Source: Gelidibacter mesophilus DSM 14095 (GTDB taxonomy: Bacteria; Bacteroidota; Bacteroidia; Flavobacteriales; Flavobacteriaceae). From it: a stretch of DNA of 64,000 nucleotides. This document shows, piece after piece, positions 9,053 to 18,700 of this stretch. The stretch's first letter is position 1. Every line of letters starts with the position of its first letter. A program made the position numbers and the translations under genes. The notes below the pieces were generated by a model. That model saw nothing but the letters and a program-made list of their open reading frames with translations, was not told the DNA's origin and searched no databases. The DNA is taken from assembly GCF_000423005.1 (NCBI RefSeq), contig NZ_AUHD01000017.1, forward strand, positions 1 to 64,000. Direction: 5' to 3'.

Positions 9053-9745
9053 ATGCGAACATCAAATTTATCAATTACGTTCTGGCAGAACGTATCAAAG
9101 AAGAAATCTGGCAATGCGCCATTATATGCCAGAGTCACTGCAAATGGCATACGTTTAGAGATCAGTTTGGGTAAGTCCATTCCTATTAAGTCATGGAGTA
9201 AGACTACAAAAAAAATGATTGGTAGATCAAGCGACAGCCAGCAGGTCAATGCCCATATTGACCAAGTTTACTTTAAACTTTTAGAATGCCAACGGCAATT
9301 AAACCTTGAGGGAAAGGTCATAACAGCCAGTGCGATTAAAACCTACTACTACAAGGAGGGCAACGATCAAAAAACTTTAGTTGATTTAATAAACTACCAT
9401 CAAAGGATTATGGCAAACGTCATTAAGCCGAGTACTCTAAGCCATTATTTTACCACAGAAAAATATTTGCTTGAATTTTTGGAATGTTCCATGAAATCAA
9501 AAGACGTAAATTTAATTGATATATCATTTGAATTCATCAGTGAGTTTGAATGCTTTCTTAGAAAAAAAAGCAAATTGAATCATAACGGCGTTATGAAACA
9601 CTTGACAAGGTTGAAGAAGCTGATAAATTTGGCTATCAAATTAGATTGGTTGGTAGGAAATCCATTTGTTAATTTTAGCATAAGATTTTTAAAGACGGAA
9701 CGAGACATTCTTAACAAAAATGAATTGGCCGTCATTGATGGATAG
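9053..9745 (+). pseudogene. Tyrosine recombinase/integrase, truncated before the catalytic domain
   Basis: The 230 residues match the N-terminal part of Bacteroidota phage/ICE-type integrases: an Arm-DNA-binding region (about 1-85, with SITFWQNVSKKKSGNAPLYARV) and a SAM-like core-binding domain (about 105-215). The reading frame stops at LNKNELAVIDG, exactly where family members continue into the catalytic domain carrying the R..HxxR..Y residues. That domain is absent on the other side of the adjoining insertion sequence, so the insertion was accompanied by a deletion. Its location just inside attL is the usual place for an integrase. Confidence 0.85.
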
Positions 9746-9828
9746 GACGGACAAAGTGAACCACACGCAGCGGATGAAAGTGAGCATATCAAAGTAAGTG
9801 CTCAAAATCGATTCATTTGTGGTTAAAT

Positions 9829-10560
9829 TTAGTGATTATCTTTTAATTTTTTGCGCATAGATTCTCCTTTTATATCTATTCTATGAGCTGTGTGCACAAG
9901 GCGGTCCAAAATAGCATCTGCAATGGTCTGTTCCCCAATAATTTCATGCCATGCTTCAACCGGTAATTGGGAGGCAATGATGGTACTGTGTTTACCGTGC
10001 CTGTCCTCTATAATTTCCATAAAAGAATGCCTGTTGATACTATCCAGTGCTTTAAGTCCAAAGTCATCCAAGATGAGCAGATCCTGTTTCTCTAGCTTAT
10101 TGATTTGCTTTAAATAGGAACCATCGGCTTTTGATGTTTTTAGCATGGTAAAGAGTTTATTGGTATTAAAATACATCACTTTGTAGCCCAATGAACATGC
10201 TTGGTGACCAATTGCCGATGCCATATAACTTTTCCCTGCACCTGTACTTCCCGTAATGAGCAGATTCTGTTTTTGTGTTATAAAATTACAACTGGAGAAG
10301 CGTTGTATTTGATTTTTATCTAAACATCTTGAAGCATCATAATCGATAGCTTCCATAACGGCACTATATCTAAAATGTGCCGCTTTTGTCAATCGCTCTA
10401 TCTTTCGGTTCTGCCGGTCATCCCATTCACTTTGGATGAGATACGCAACTAGCTCATCATTGGTATAGGTAATGTTCTGTGGTGACAAACTCCCGTCGAA
10501 GGCTCTATACATACCGTATAGCCTTAACTGTTTCATGTGCTCTAATGTCTGTGCGTTCAT
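9829..10560 (-). CDS. istB: IS21-like helper ATPase IstB
   Basis: A 243-residue AAA+ ATPase related to DnaC that assists the IS21 transposase. Walker A is ITGSTGAGKS (about residues 102-111) and Walker B is LLILDDFGLK; the SQLPVEAWHEIIGEQTIADAILDRL segment is characteristic. It lies 11 bases downstream of istA in the same operon, the standard istA-istB arrangement. It appears intact. Confidence 0.95.
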   Translation of the reverse strand: MNAQTLEHMKQLRLYGMYRAFDGSLSPQNITYTNDELVAYLIQSEWDDRQNRKIERLTKAAHFRYSAVMEAIDYDASRCLDKNQIQRFSSCNFITQKQNLLITGSTGAGKSYMASAIGHQACSLGYKVMYFNTNKLFTMLKTSKADGSYLKQINKLEKQDLLILDDFGLKALDSINRHSFMEIIEDRHGKHSTIIASQLPVEAWHEIIGEQTIADAILDRLVHTAHRIDIKGESMRKKLKDNH

Positions 10561-10571
10561 TGTTTATGGTT

Positions 10572-12116
10572 TTATTTATAATAATTACTGCCTCTAATGT
10601 TATTGTGACTGGGGATATCCGGTTGCTGTTCGACATCTTCATTTAAAGTGTCCCATCCGTTTTTAAGGATGCGTTCTATAATGTTATAGTTGTGCGCACC
10701 ATAATCCAGAGCGCGTTTGCAGGCATTGTCCAGTCGTGCATTGCCCACTTTTTTTGTAAGATGCAATATGCCCAGACAGGATTTATAGGATTGCTCGGGA
10801 TGTTGTTTTTTGTCGAGTATTTTAATGATGAGTTCTTTGCAGTGATCTCCTATCTGGTCAGCCCAGGCAATAAATTTCTCACTGCTCCATTCACTGACAA
10901 AACGGTGTTGAGAAGGCATGTGCTCCTTTATGGAGGTGTACCCGTATTTTTGTTTTGTTATTGAATGGACCGTGAGCAGCTCCTGCTGATGGTAGACCTC
11001 TACAGTACTATCTGAGTAAATAACCTTGACCCGCTTTCCGATATGCTGATAGGGCACGCTATAATAGTGTTTATCCTTTCCGAAGTAAATATGACTGTTT
11101 TTATGGACCGTTGCGTTTGCAGAACGTTTGATCTCATAGCATTTTGAGGGGAGTGCCTTGAGTTGGTGTTTTTCAATCTCTTCAAACAAAGAATGGCGTG
11201 AGTACTCCCGACCTCTAAATGACATGTTGTTATGTAATTTAAGCTGTTCCAGTATGGCTTTGTTGAGTTTTCGCCTATTATGGAACATCTGGTTGCGTAA
11301 TGGTGCAAATACACGGGTATATATAATCCGTACAGCATTTTCAACAATGGCCTTGTCCCTCGGCATATAGGCTCTAGTGGGCAATACTGCCGTTTTGTAA
11401 TACGCTGCAAAGTCGGCAAAGTCTTCATTTACCTTGGGCTCGTACCGGCTGCCCGTGGTCACAGCAGCCCTTAAATTATCAGGGACTAAAGCCTCGGGTA
11501 CTCCGCCGTAAAACCAGAGTGCATTTTCAACGCAGGCCATAAAATCTTCTTTCTTTTGGCTCTCACAGGCTTCTACATACGTGTATTGACTGCTGCCCAA
11601 AACGCAGACAAAGACCTCCAGGTCTTGTATTTCTCCTGTGTGACGGTCCACAATGGAGAGCTTCTTTCCCGTAAAATCGATGAAGAGCTTGTCGCCAGCT
11701 TTATGGGAAAAGTGCATCACTGGAGACACCTCTTTCGCCCACTCCCGATACCAATATCTAAACTGGGTGATCTTGAAGCCATCTGGGTGTTTGCCATAAT
11801 ATTCTTGCCAGAGCAGTTCTTTGGTAACTCCAGTTTTCCGAAGCTCCTTATCAAAATAAGGGAAGTATTTTTCTAGGGTCAGTAACTGTGGGCTCTTTTC
11901 TTTTTGATCGGATTTAAAGAGGTTGTTCAGCTCTTCAAGTGTCATAGCAGACACTTCGTAATTCGTAAGCTGATAACGCTTGAAAAAGTCAATGTACTTG
12001 GTAATGGTACTACGTGAAAGTCCTGTGATTAGACTTGTCTTGCGCTTGCTGACACCTTCGCTGTAGAGTTTAAAAATCTGTTTTATTTTTCGCATATCTA
12101 TTTGTGTATTTGCCAT
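10572..12116 (-). CDS. istA: IS21-family transposase IstA
   Basis: A 514-residue DDE transposase. The N-terminal region has an HTH (about 15-45, ITGLSRSTITKYI). The integrase core shows LFIDFTGKKL (first Asp), ALVPDNLRAAV (second Asp) and AIVENAVRIIYTRVF (Glu), giving an intact catalytic triad. Length is normal for IS21. Start and end lie within the inverted terminal repeat arrays. The element may still be active. Confidence 0.95.
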   Translation of the reverse strand: MANTQIDMRKIKQIFKLYSEGVSKRKTSLITGLSRSTITKYIDFFKRYQLTNYEVSAMTLEELNNLFKSDQKEKSPQLLTLEKYFPYFDKELRKTGVTKELLWQEYYGKHPDGFKITQFRYWYREWAKEVSPVMHFSHKAGDKLFIDFTGKKLSIVDRHTGEIQDLEVFVCVLGSSQYTYVEACESQKKEDFMACVENALWFYGGVPEALVPDNLRAAVTTGSRYEPKVNEDFADFAAYYKTAVLPTRAYMPRDKAIVENAVRIIYTRVFAPLRNQMFHNRRKLNKAILEQLKLHNNMSFRGREYSRHSLFEEIEKHQLKALPSKCYEIKRSANATVHKNSHIYFGKDKHYYSVPYQHIGKRVKVIYSDSTVEVYHQQELLTVHSITKQKYGYTSIKEHMPSQHRFVSEWSSEKFIAWADQIGDHCKELIIKILDKKQHPEQSYKSCLGILHLTKKVGNARLDNACKRALDYGAHNYNIIERILKNGWDTLNEDVEQQPDIPSHNNIRGSNYYK

Positions 12117-12170
12117 GACCTTTTTAATTAAAAAGGTCGGAAAACCTGTACAAATAGAATCGATTTTTAG

Positions 12171-12262
12171 TGGTTCACTTTCATCCGCTGTAGGTGGTTC
12201 ACTTTGCTCCGCTGAGCTATGCTCACTTTAATCCGCTGGAGGTGGTATACTATGCCCGTTGT
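12171..12262 (-). repeat. IS21 right-end repeat array, 24-bp period
   Basis: Four tandem units start at 12171, 12195, 12219 and 12243. The first three share the core TnnTTCACTTnnnTCCGCTG with small changes and the fourth is degenerate. They are the inverse of the left-end units near 9744-9787 and probably are transposase binding sites. Confidence 0.75.
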
Positions 12263-12271
12263 TTGCACTAC

Positions 12272-13120
12272 TCACATTTTGAATAACTTATGAAATTCGA
12301 GTATTGCCAATACCGGTAAATGATCTGAAGCATAGTGCTCAGACACGACACTATGTTTTTTAATTTTAAAAGCTGTTTTGGGTTTAAAAGCTATAAAATC
12401 AATTGCTTTTGTTGGGTTGATAACAGGTATTGTAGGTAAACATAATTCACAGGTACGGGTGAATTTTTGATCAAAAACTTCAATTACCTGACTTTTTTCA
12501 ACAGCATTGAAATCTCCTGCAATAATTATGGGTATTGATTCCTTCTGTGTGATTTCAATGATTTTATGAACTTGAAGCAGTCGGTTTGTATGGTCCTTCT
12601 CAGAATCAAGATGGGTGTTGGCAAACCAAATTGATTTGCCATCCGGCAACTTAATTTGAGACATCGTTAAAATACGAGGTTCGCCAGTTCTTTCGGGACT
12701 TGAAGGAAGATGATAAATCTGAGACTTCAGAATGGGAAACTTAGAAAGAATTGCTAATCCATACGCTCCATTTTGAAAATCTATTGCTTTTCCAAAAAAC
12801 ACGTGAAACCCTAAAGCTTCCGCAATTTGCTCAGCTTGATTTCCAAAACCTGAACGTTCTGTATTGGAATCTACTTCCTGTAGAGCTACCAGGTCTGCTT
12901 TGCTATTTTTAATTACGTTAATAATAGCAGGAAGATCAATTTTGTCTTTTATAGATGGTGGGTTTGCATGATGGATGTTATAGCTTAAAATTCGCAGTTC
13001 ATTACTGATTTCAGTATTTAATGAATCCTGTGCATGTAGTTTCGAGAAATCTGAAATGAGGACCATCATAAAGACTGTCCCCACTATTAAATTTTTAACT
13101 TTTGAATTCTTTGTAATCAT
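12272..13120 (-). CDS. Exported endonuclease/exonuclease/phosphatase-fold hydrolase (second copy)
   Basis: A 282-residue metal-dependent phosphoesterase of the EEP superfamily (DNase I/sphingomyelinase/inositol phosphatase fold). Motifs in order are ILSYNIHH, LVALQEVD, FANTHLD, IAGDFNA, AIDFIAF and ASDHLPV. The N-terminus has a hydrophobic stretch (NLIVGTVFMMVLISDF) ending before HAQ, consistent with a signal peptide. It lies 21 bases after the first EEP gene, last in the susC-susD operon, and ends about 10 bases from the IS right end. Substrate is unknown: nucleic acid, phospholipid head group or sugar phosphodiester all fit the fold. Confidence 0.85.
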   Translation of the reverse strand: MITKNSKVKNLIVGTVFMMVLISDFSKLHAQDSLNTEISNELRILSYNIHHANPPSIKDKIDLPAIINVIKNSKADLVALQEVDSNTERSGFGNQAEQIAEALGFHVFFGKAIDFQNGAYGLAILSKFPILKSQIYHLPSSPERTGEPRILTMSQIKLPDGKSIWFANTHLDSEKDHTNRLLQVHKIIEITQKESIPIIIAGDFNAVEKSQVIEVFDQKFTRTCELCLPTIPVINPTKAIDFIAFKPKTAFKIKKHSVVSEHYASDHLPVLAILEFHKLFKM

Positions 13121-13141
13121 AGTATATTTAGAGTTTTATGT

Positions 13142-13996
13142 CTAATCAGAAATCTTAACTTTAGCAATGACTGGAAAATGGTCGGATATAAATTGGTCAC
13201 CGCGTTGGGCATCGAGGATTTGTATGCTTAAGGGTTTTACAGCGCCTTTATAAAATATATAATCTATTCGATCTTTAGAACTTTTACCTTTTACATTCCA
13301 GCCATTGGAACTGTATTCAGGACCATATACGCGGTCCTTGTCTAGAGTGAGATAGGGATCATACAAATTATGTTCTAAAAGAATTTTAATAGGCTCACTC
13401 TTGGGTGCGCTGTTAAAATCACCAGTAACTAGAACAGGTTCTGTTTTGGCAATGCTTGTTATTTCTTCAGATAATAGCTTGGCACTTTCTATCCGGGCAT
13501 TTTTACCCCGATGATCAAAATGCGTGTTGAAATGATAAAAGATTGTGCCTGTAGCTTTATCTTTAAACCAAGCCCAAGTGACAATGCGTGGCAATGCAGC
13601 ATCCCAGCCTTTTGAAGCGACTTGCATTGGCGTTTTTGAAAGCCAAAATGTATTATGGTCCAGGAGTTCGAACCTCTCTTTTTTGTAAAAAATTGGAGAA
13701 AACTCTCCTTTATTACCCCCTTCACGACCAATACCAACATAACTATAAGTTGGTAAAAGTTGTTGCATATCTATAACTTGTGTATGTGTGACTTCCTGAG
13801 CACCTATAAGGTCAGAATCAAAAAAACGGATGCTATGTGTAAGCCATTCTTTGCGATTCTCCCAGACATTTATGCCGTCCTCAGCACTGTTGTATCTAAC
13901 GTTAAAAGAAACTACGGTAATTTCAGTGTGCTGTTCTTGAGAAATTGCACCGCTGGTTACCAGCAGTGCAAAAATTATATAAATTAGTTTTTTCAT
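13142..13996 (-). CDS. Exported endonuclease/exonuclease/phosphatase-fold hydrolase (first copy)
   Basis: A 284-residue EEP-superfamily protein with signal peptide KKLIYIIFALLVTSGAISQ. Motifs in order are VVSFNVRYN, LIGAQEV, FNTHFDH, VTGDFNSAP, RIDYIFYKG and SDHFPV. The ATG at 13996 overlaps the susD stop (TAATG), so it is chosen over a TTG nine bases upstream and implies translational coupling to susD. It shares only the fold motifs with the downstream EEP protein, so the pair is not a recent duplication. Members of this type occur in Bacteroidota nutrient-uptake loci; the exact substrate cannot be assigned. Confidence 0.85.
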   Translation of the reverse strand: MKKLIYIIFALLVTSGAISQEQHTEITVVSFNVRYNSAEDGINVWENRKEWLTHSIRFFDSDLIGAQEVTHTQVIDMQQLLPTYSYVGIGREGGNKGEFSPIFYKKERFELLDHNTFWLSKTPMQVASKGWDAALPRIVTWAWFKDKATGTIFYHFNTHFDHRGKNARIESAKLLSEEITSIAKTEPVLVTGDFNSAPKSEPIKILLEHNLYDPYLTLDKDRVYGPEYSSNGWNVKGKSSKDRIDYIFYKGAVKPLSIQILDAQRGDQFISDHFPVIAKVKISD

Positions 13997-15735
13997 TATT
14001 TCCAACCTGGGTTTTGTTCAAGATTTGGGTTCAACTGTAATTCTATACGAGGAATAGGATATAGGTAATCTTTATTTTCATCAAACGTTCTATTATTATA
14101 ATCAGGATGTGGATCAATTAGACCATTCGCATCAAGTGTGAAATCAGAACCCAATTTATAATATTGTACACCACTTATAGGGTCTGATGGTTTCTCGCCT
14201 TCATATAAAACAACATTAAGCGTGCCATCACCTGTAAGATCGTAAGATCCTGCCCCTGGAAAATATAAACCGCGAATTGGCTGGGTCAAAGTTTGTCCAG
14301 CTCTCCAACGCACCACATCATCCCATCTAAAGTTTTCCATAAAAAGCTCAATACGTCTTTCACGTCTGATTTCTAAAATAACCCCCTTGTTTACACCTAG
14401 TACCCCCGGATATTGTGATGCCATAAAATTATCTGGTAAATTATTGGAAGCATCAAGGCTAAGATTGGGCATATTGACCCGTTGTCTCAGTAAATTAATG
14501 GATGTGTCCAAATCTTCCTGAGAAAGGCGACCTAATTCAGCTAAAGCTTCTGCATGATTTAATACGACCTCACCAAAACGATAGATAGGTAAATCAGTGA
14601 TTGATTGCCCGTTTGTATCGTAAACAGGTTCTGTAACGTATTTAATAATTTGATACCCTGTAACAGTTGCTCCGAGATTTGGCGCAAGTGGTGTGTTTTG
14701 ACCTTTTCTTGTATAACCTGGTGTACGAATGGTTTGAGCTAAACGGGGGTCTCTGTTTTGCACTTCTTCTGTAAATGATAATTGATTATATCCCGAAAGA
14801 TCAGTAAATCTGGTGCCATCCGCATTAAGATAACTGTTTACAAGATCTTTTGGTATGCCAGGACGCCCATAGGAACTGGTAGTGGTATAATAATTAACAT
14901 TGTGTCCTATATTAAGGTCCTCAGAATATGTTCGGGCTAATATAACCTCCACACCATTGGCGTCGTGAGAATTAAAAAGTTCAGCATAATCTTTATGTGG
15001 ATTACCTGTAGCAAATATCATATAGGGAGAATTGTGGATTAATTCTTGCGAAGCAGCAATGGAGGCTTGCAAGTATTTCTCATAACCATCCATTCCTCTG
15101 TATTTGTTATAGGTGCCTTCATAAAGACCTACACGGGATTTTAGTGCCAGTGCAGTATACTTTGTTACTTCAAATGTGTTTTGCTCTTCTTTTAAATTTT
15201 CAATTGCCCAATCAAGATCTACCAGAATTTTATCAACTATAAACCGACGGCTATCTCGAGGTTTAGTCAAGGCTTCGATGTCATCAGCTAAAATGGGCTG
15301 ATCATACCAAGGAAGCTCTCCAAAACGTTGCAGTTTATCAAAGTAAAATTGAGCTCTAAAAAAACGAGCGACACCACCATAGTGTGCTTTGGCCTCTTCG
15401 TCGTCGCACTTTTCATATTCTTGAAGAAAAAAATTAATATCCCTAAGGTATTGCCAGTTCCACCCACCACCAGAAGTTGGTACGAGACGAGTGCCACGCA
15501 TTTCATCACTTAATTCGGTTTGTATAATATTATCTGTAGTGGCCTCTCCATTGTATATTGAAGTACTAGGCCACATTCTATAAAAACCATTTGTGTATAG
15601 TTGAAGATCACTAGGTGTATTGAAAAATGTTTCAGCAGTAATTTCAGATAAGGGCTGCTTATCTAAAAAATCATTACTGCAAGAATTTATGTTGAAAGCT
15701 ATAAATATTCCGATAATAATATGTTTAAAATTCAT
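13996..15735 (-). CDS. SusD-family nutrient-binding outer-membrane lipoprotein
   Basis: A 579-residue RagB/SusD protein. The N-terminus ends in a lipobox (FNINSC, Cys about residue 19), and NDFLDKQPLSEITAETFF is the usual mature start. TPR-like N-terminal half and C-terminal EIRRERRIELFMENFRWDDVVRW are signatures of the family. It caps the SusC channel and captures ligand at the cell surface. It starts 11 bases after the susC stop. Ligand cannot be deduced from sequence. Confidence 0.95.
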   Translation of the reverse strand: MNFKHIIIGIFIAFNINSCSNDFLDKQPLSEITAETFFNTPSDLQLYTNGFYRMWPSTSIYNGEATTDNIIQTELSDEMRGTRLVPTSGGGWNWQYLRDINFFLQEYEKCDDEEAKAHYGGVARFFRAQFYFDKLQRFGELPWYDQPILADDIEALTKPRDSRRFIVDKILVDLDWAIENLKEEQNTFEVTKYTALALKSRVGLYEGTYNKYRGMDGYEKYLQASIAASQELIHNSPYMIFATGNPHKDYAELFNSHDANGVEVILARTYSEDLNIGHNVNYYTTTSSYGRPGIPKDLVNSYLNADGTRFTDLSGYNQLSFTEEVQNRDPRLAQTIRTPGYTRKGQNTPLAPNLGATVTGYQIIKYVTEPVYDTNGQSITDLPIYRFGEVVLNHAEALAELGRLSQEDLDTSINLLRQRVNMPNLSLDASNNLPDNFMASQYPGVLGVNKGVILEIRRERRIELFMENFRWDDVVRWRAGQTLTQPIRGLYFPGAGSYDLTGDGTLNVVLYEGEKPSDPISGVQYYKLGSDFTLDANGLIDPHPDYNNRTFDENKDYLYPIPRIELQLNPNLEQNPGWK

Positions 15736-15746
15736 TGTCTGGGTTT

Positions 15747-18700
15747 TTAAAATTTAAGAGAAATACCTAAAGAATAGGTTTTTGAGAACGGGTTAGTCTG
15801 GGCTGTACCTCTATTTGTTGAAGGTGATGGACTATTTAAATTTACAGATGCGCTTGCCGCTTCTGGGTCAATATATTCAGTTAAAGGAGAAAAGGTGAGC
15901 AAATTTTCACCACTAAAATAGATACGTAATTTAGTAGCAGATTTTGAAATGATTCCGTCAGGTAGGGTATAGCCTATAGTCAAATTTTTAAATCTCAAAT
16001 AGGCGACACTTTGCAAATACCGGTCATTAACTTTCTCAAGAGAGCCTCCTAAGGCGATATAGCCATAATTTCTTGGGTAATACGCATCTGGGTTTTCAGG
16101 ACTCCAAATTTGATTTGCTAAATCTTTTCTTATAAATGAATTATAAGGTCTGTTATAAGGTCCCCAAAATATTCTGGAATCTGAATTCGGATACCAATCC
16201 TGCTTACCAACTCCTTGGAAAAACATGGATAAATCGAAACCTTTCCATTCTGCACTAGCCAAGAAGCTATAGAGGTATTGCGGTGCGGAGTTTCCAATAA
16301 TTTTGCGGTCTCCCGGATTGTTAACAGTATTTTCTCCTTCTCCTATATAGCCATCCCCGTCTAGATCGATGTATTTAACATCACCAGGTTTTAGTCCGCC
16401 ACCTGCAGAGATACGGTTTGAAACAAAGCTTTGATCTGCGTGATTTGCTATTTCGTTTTCTGTTTGAAAAAGACCGTCAATCTTATAGCCCCATAATTCG
16501 CCTATTGTCATTCCTTCATAAAAATCTACTAGGCTTAGATTAGGGTTGTCAAAATTTGTTATTTTTGTTTTAGAGTTAGATAAATTACCTGTTAATGAGT
16601 AGGAGAATGGATCTTTTGCCAAAATAAAAGAATCTGTATATGTCAATGAAAGTTCGAAACCTTTAGTTCTCAAATCTGCTGAGTTTTCCAACGGAGATCC
16701 CGTTCCTAAAACGCTTGGTAGTGTAGCGCCTGGAGAGAGCATGCCGTCTGTGTCCCTTTGAAACCAGTCAAATGTTGCAGAAAGTTTATTGTCTAAAACA
16801 CTTATGTCTATACCTAAATTCATAGTGCTTACCTTTTCCCAGGTAATTTCTGAAGGGTTTAAAGCAGGAGATTCGATGTAGTTTAATTGACTTCCGTTTA
16901 AAACATAATTGTAAAGGCCATTTGGTAAGGTAGGAAAGTATGCGTAATTGTCAATATTTTGATTTCCTAAAGAACCATAAGATGCCCTAAGTTTAAATTG
17001 ATCAAATGTATTTCCTGTGACATCTTCAAAGAATTGTTCTTTATTGATTAACCATGCTGCAGAAGCAGAAGGAAAAAAGCCCCAGCGATAATCAGTGGGA
17101 AACCTTGATGTGGCATCATATCTACCATTAAGTTCTAGCACATATTTATCTTGATAATCATAAGATAGTCTGTAAAACAAGCCTTGCAATGCCCATTCAG
17201 ATGCACCTCCTGACACCGCGGGATTTGATGTAGCTAAACCCCAGGAGTTTAAATCATTAGAAATCAGATTTTGTTTGCTGCCTGAAATGCTGTTAGTTAC
17301 ATAAGTTTCCTGATTGAATCCAAGTGTAACCTTTAAGTTGTGGTCTCCAAAATACCCCCTATATTCACCATACACGTTTAGGGCATCAAACTTACTTTCT
17401 GTGCGATATTCATTTAAATAGTCATTACCCATGAGCTCTATTTGCTCAGGATAAATGGAGTAAGGGATTCTCGTTGATCGCTGATACCGACTAAAGGTGT
17501 TTCGTCTTATAGCGTAATTGGCATTTAATGTTAACCCATTTAGAGGTTTTATCTCAACGGAAGCGATATTGCTGAACTCATTATTGAAAGTTTGCTGCTT
17601 TGTAGTTCCTTGCAATAAGCCAGCATAAACACCATCACCTATAGTGTAATTATTTAATTCTGTACGCCACAAGGCACCGCCATCAGGATTTACAGGAACA
17701 TAGGACGGTAGGGCATGCACCCAAATTAGACTATTCCAGATATTACGGTAGTTGCCATATTGACTTCCGCTGTGCTCAAGATCTTCTGAGCTATTGTATT
17801 GCATGTTGTTTGAGAACGATAGCCATTCTGAAGCTTTAATATCAACTTTACCTCTTAAATTGTATTTGTCATAAGTGTCTTCTTGAACTTTTAGGATTCC
17901 TGTAGATTTAAAATTTCTGTATGAAAAATAGGCTTTTACTTTTTCAGAACCACCAGCAATAGAAGTTGTATAAATTTGCGTGGGATATTTTTTTCTGAAA
18001 AATGTATCCCACCAATCTGTTTGTCCATAATGAATGTATTGATCTTTACCATTTCGTTGATCAATTACAACACGTGCTAATGAAGGGTTCTGAGAAACTT
18101 CGTAGAGCGCCTGCATGTCTTTTTCTGTGTAACCTGTGTAAGAAGCCCCACTATTATTTCTAAAAGCCTCATCCACTATAGAAACTGCTTTAAAGGGATC
18201 GGTTAAAAAATCAGTATTCATAGTAGGTGAATTGATAGCGGTAGTCACTCCAAAATTAACCCGTACGTTCCCTTTATCGCCATTCTTTGTCGTTACCAAC
18301 ACCACACCAAAAGCACCTCTTGCTCCGTAAATTGCTGCCGCTCCTGCATCTTTAAGCACACTGATGGATTCAACATCGTTGGGGTTTAAATTGCTTAAAT
18401 CGCCTTCAATTCCGTCAATTAAGATTAAAGGGGTACCTCCGTTAATAGAGGTAAAACCTCTGATATTGATTCGCGGTTCAGAGCCCATTTTACCAGTGCT
18501 TTGTGTTACGTTTAAACCAGGGCTTATGCCTTGTAGACTAGTGCTAACGTCAGCAACAGGTCTTTCATCAATATTTTGGGTATTAACTGTGCTAACAGCT
18601 GTGGAGAGTTTTTCACGACTTGTCTTGCCATAACCTATTATTACAACTTCATCCAGTGTACTGTTCTCCAGCTCCATTTGAATTTGTAGTGGGTTTAAAC

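Larger units (their letters stand above)
9744..12262. mobile_element. IS21-family insertion sequence
   Basis: About 2.5 kb containing istA and istB on the minus strand, bounded by inverted arrays of a repeat resembling CAGCGGATGAAAGTGAACCA. The repeat is spaced 24 bp: units near 9744-9763 and 9768-9787 at the left, and 12171, 12195, 12219 and a degenerate one at 12243 at the right. Multiple terminal repeats are typical of IS21. Exact ends and a target duplication could not be fixed because the left end is fused to the truncated integrase. Confidence 0.82.

Noticed and set aside
11000-11876. Long open frames inside istA on both strands
   Set aside because: They are shadows of the intact transposase, whose DDE residues are all present in the chosen frame.
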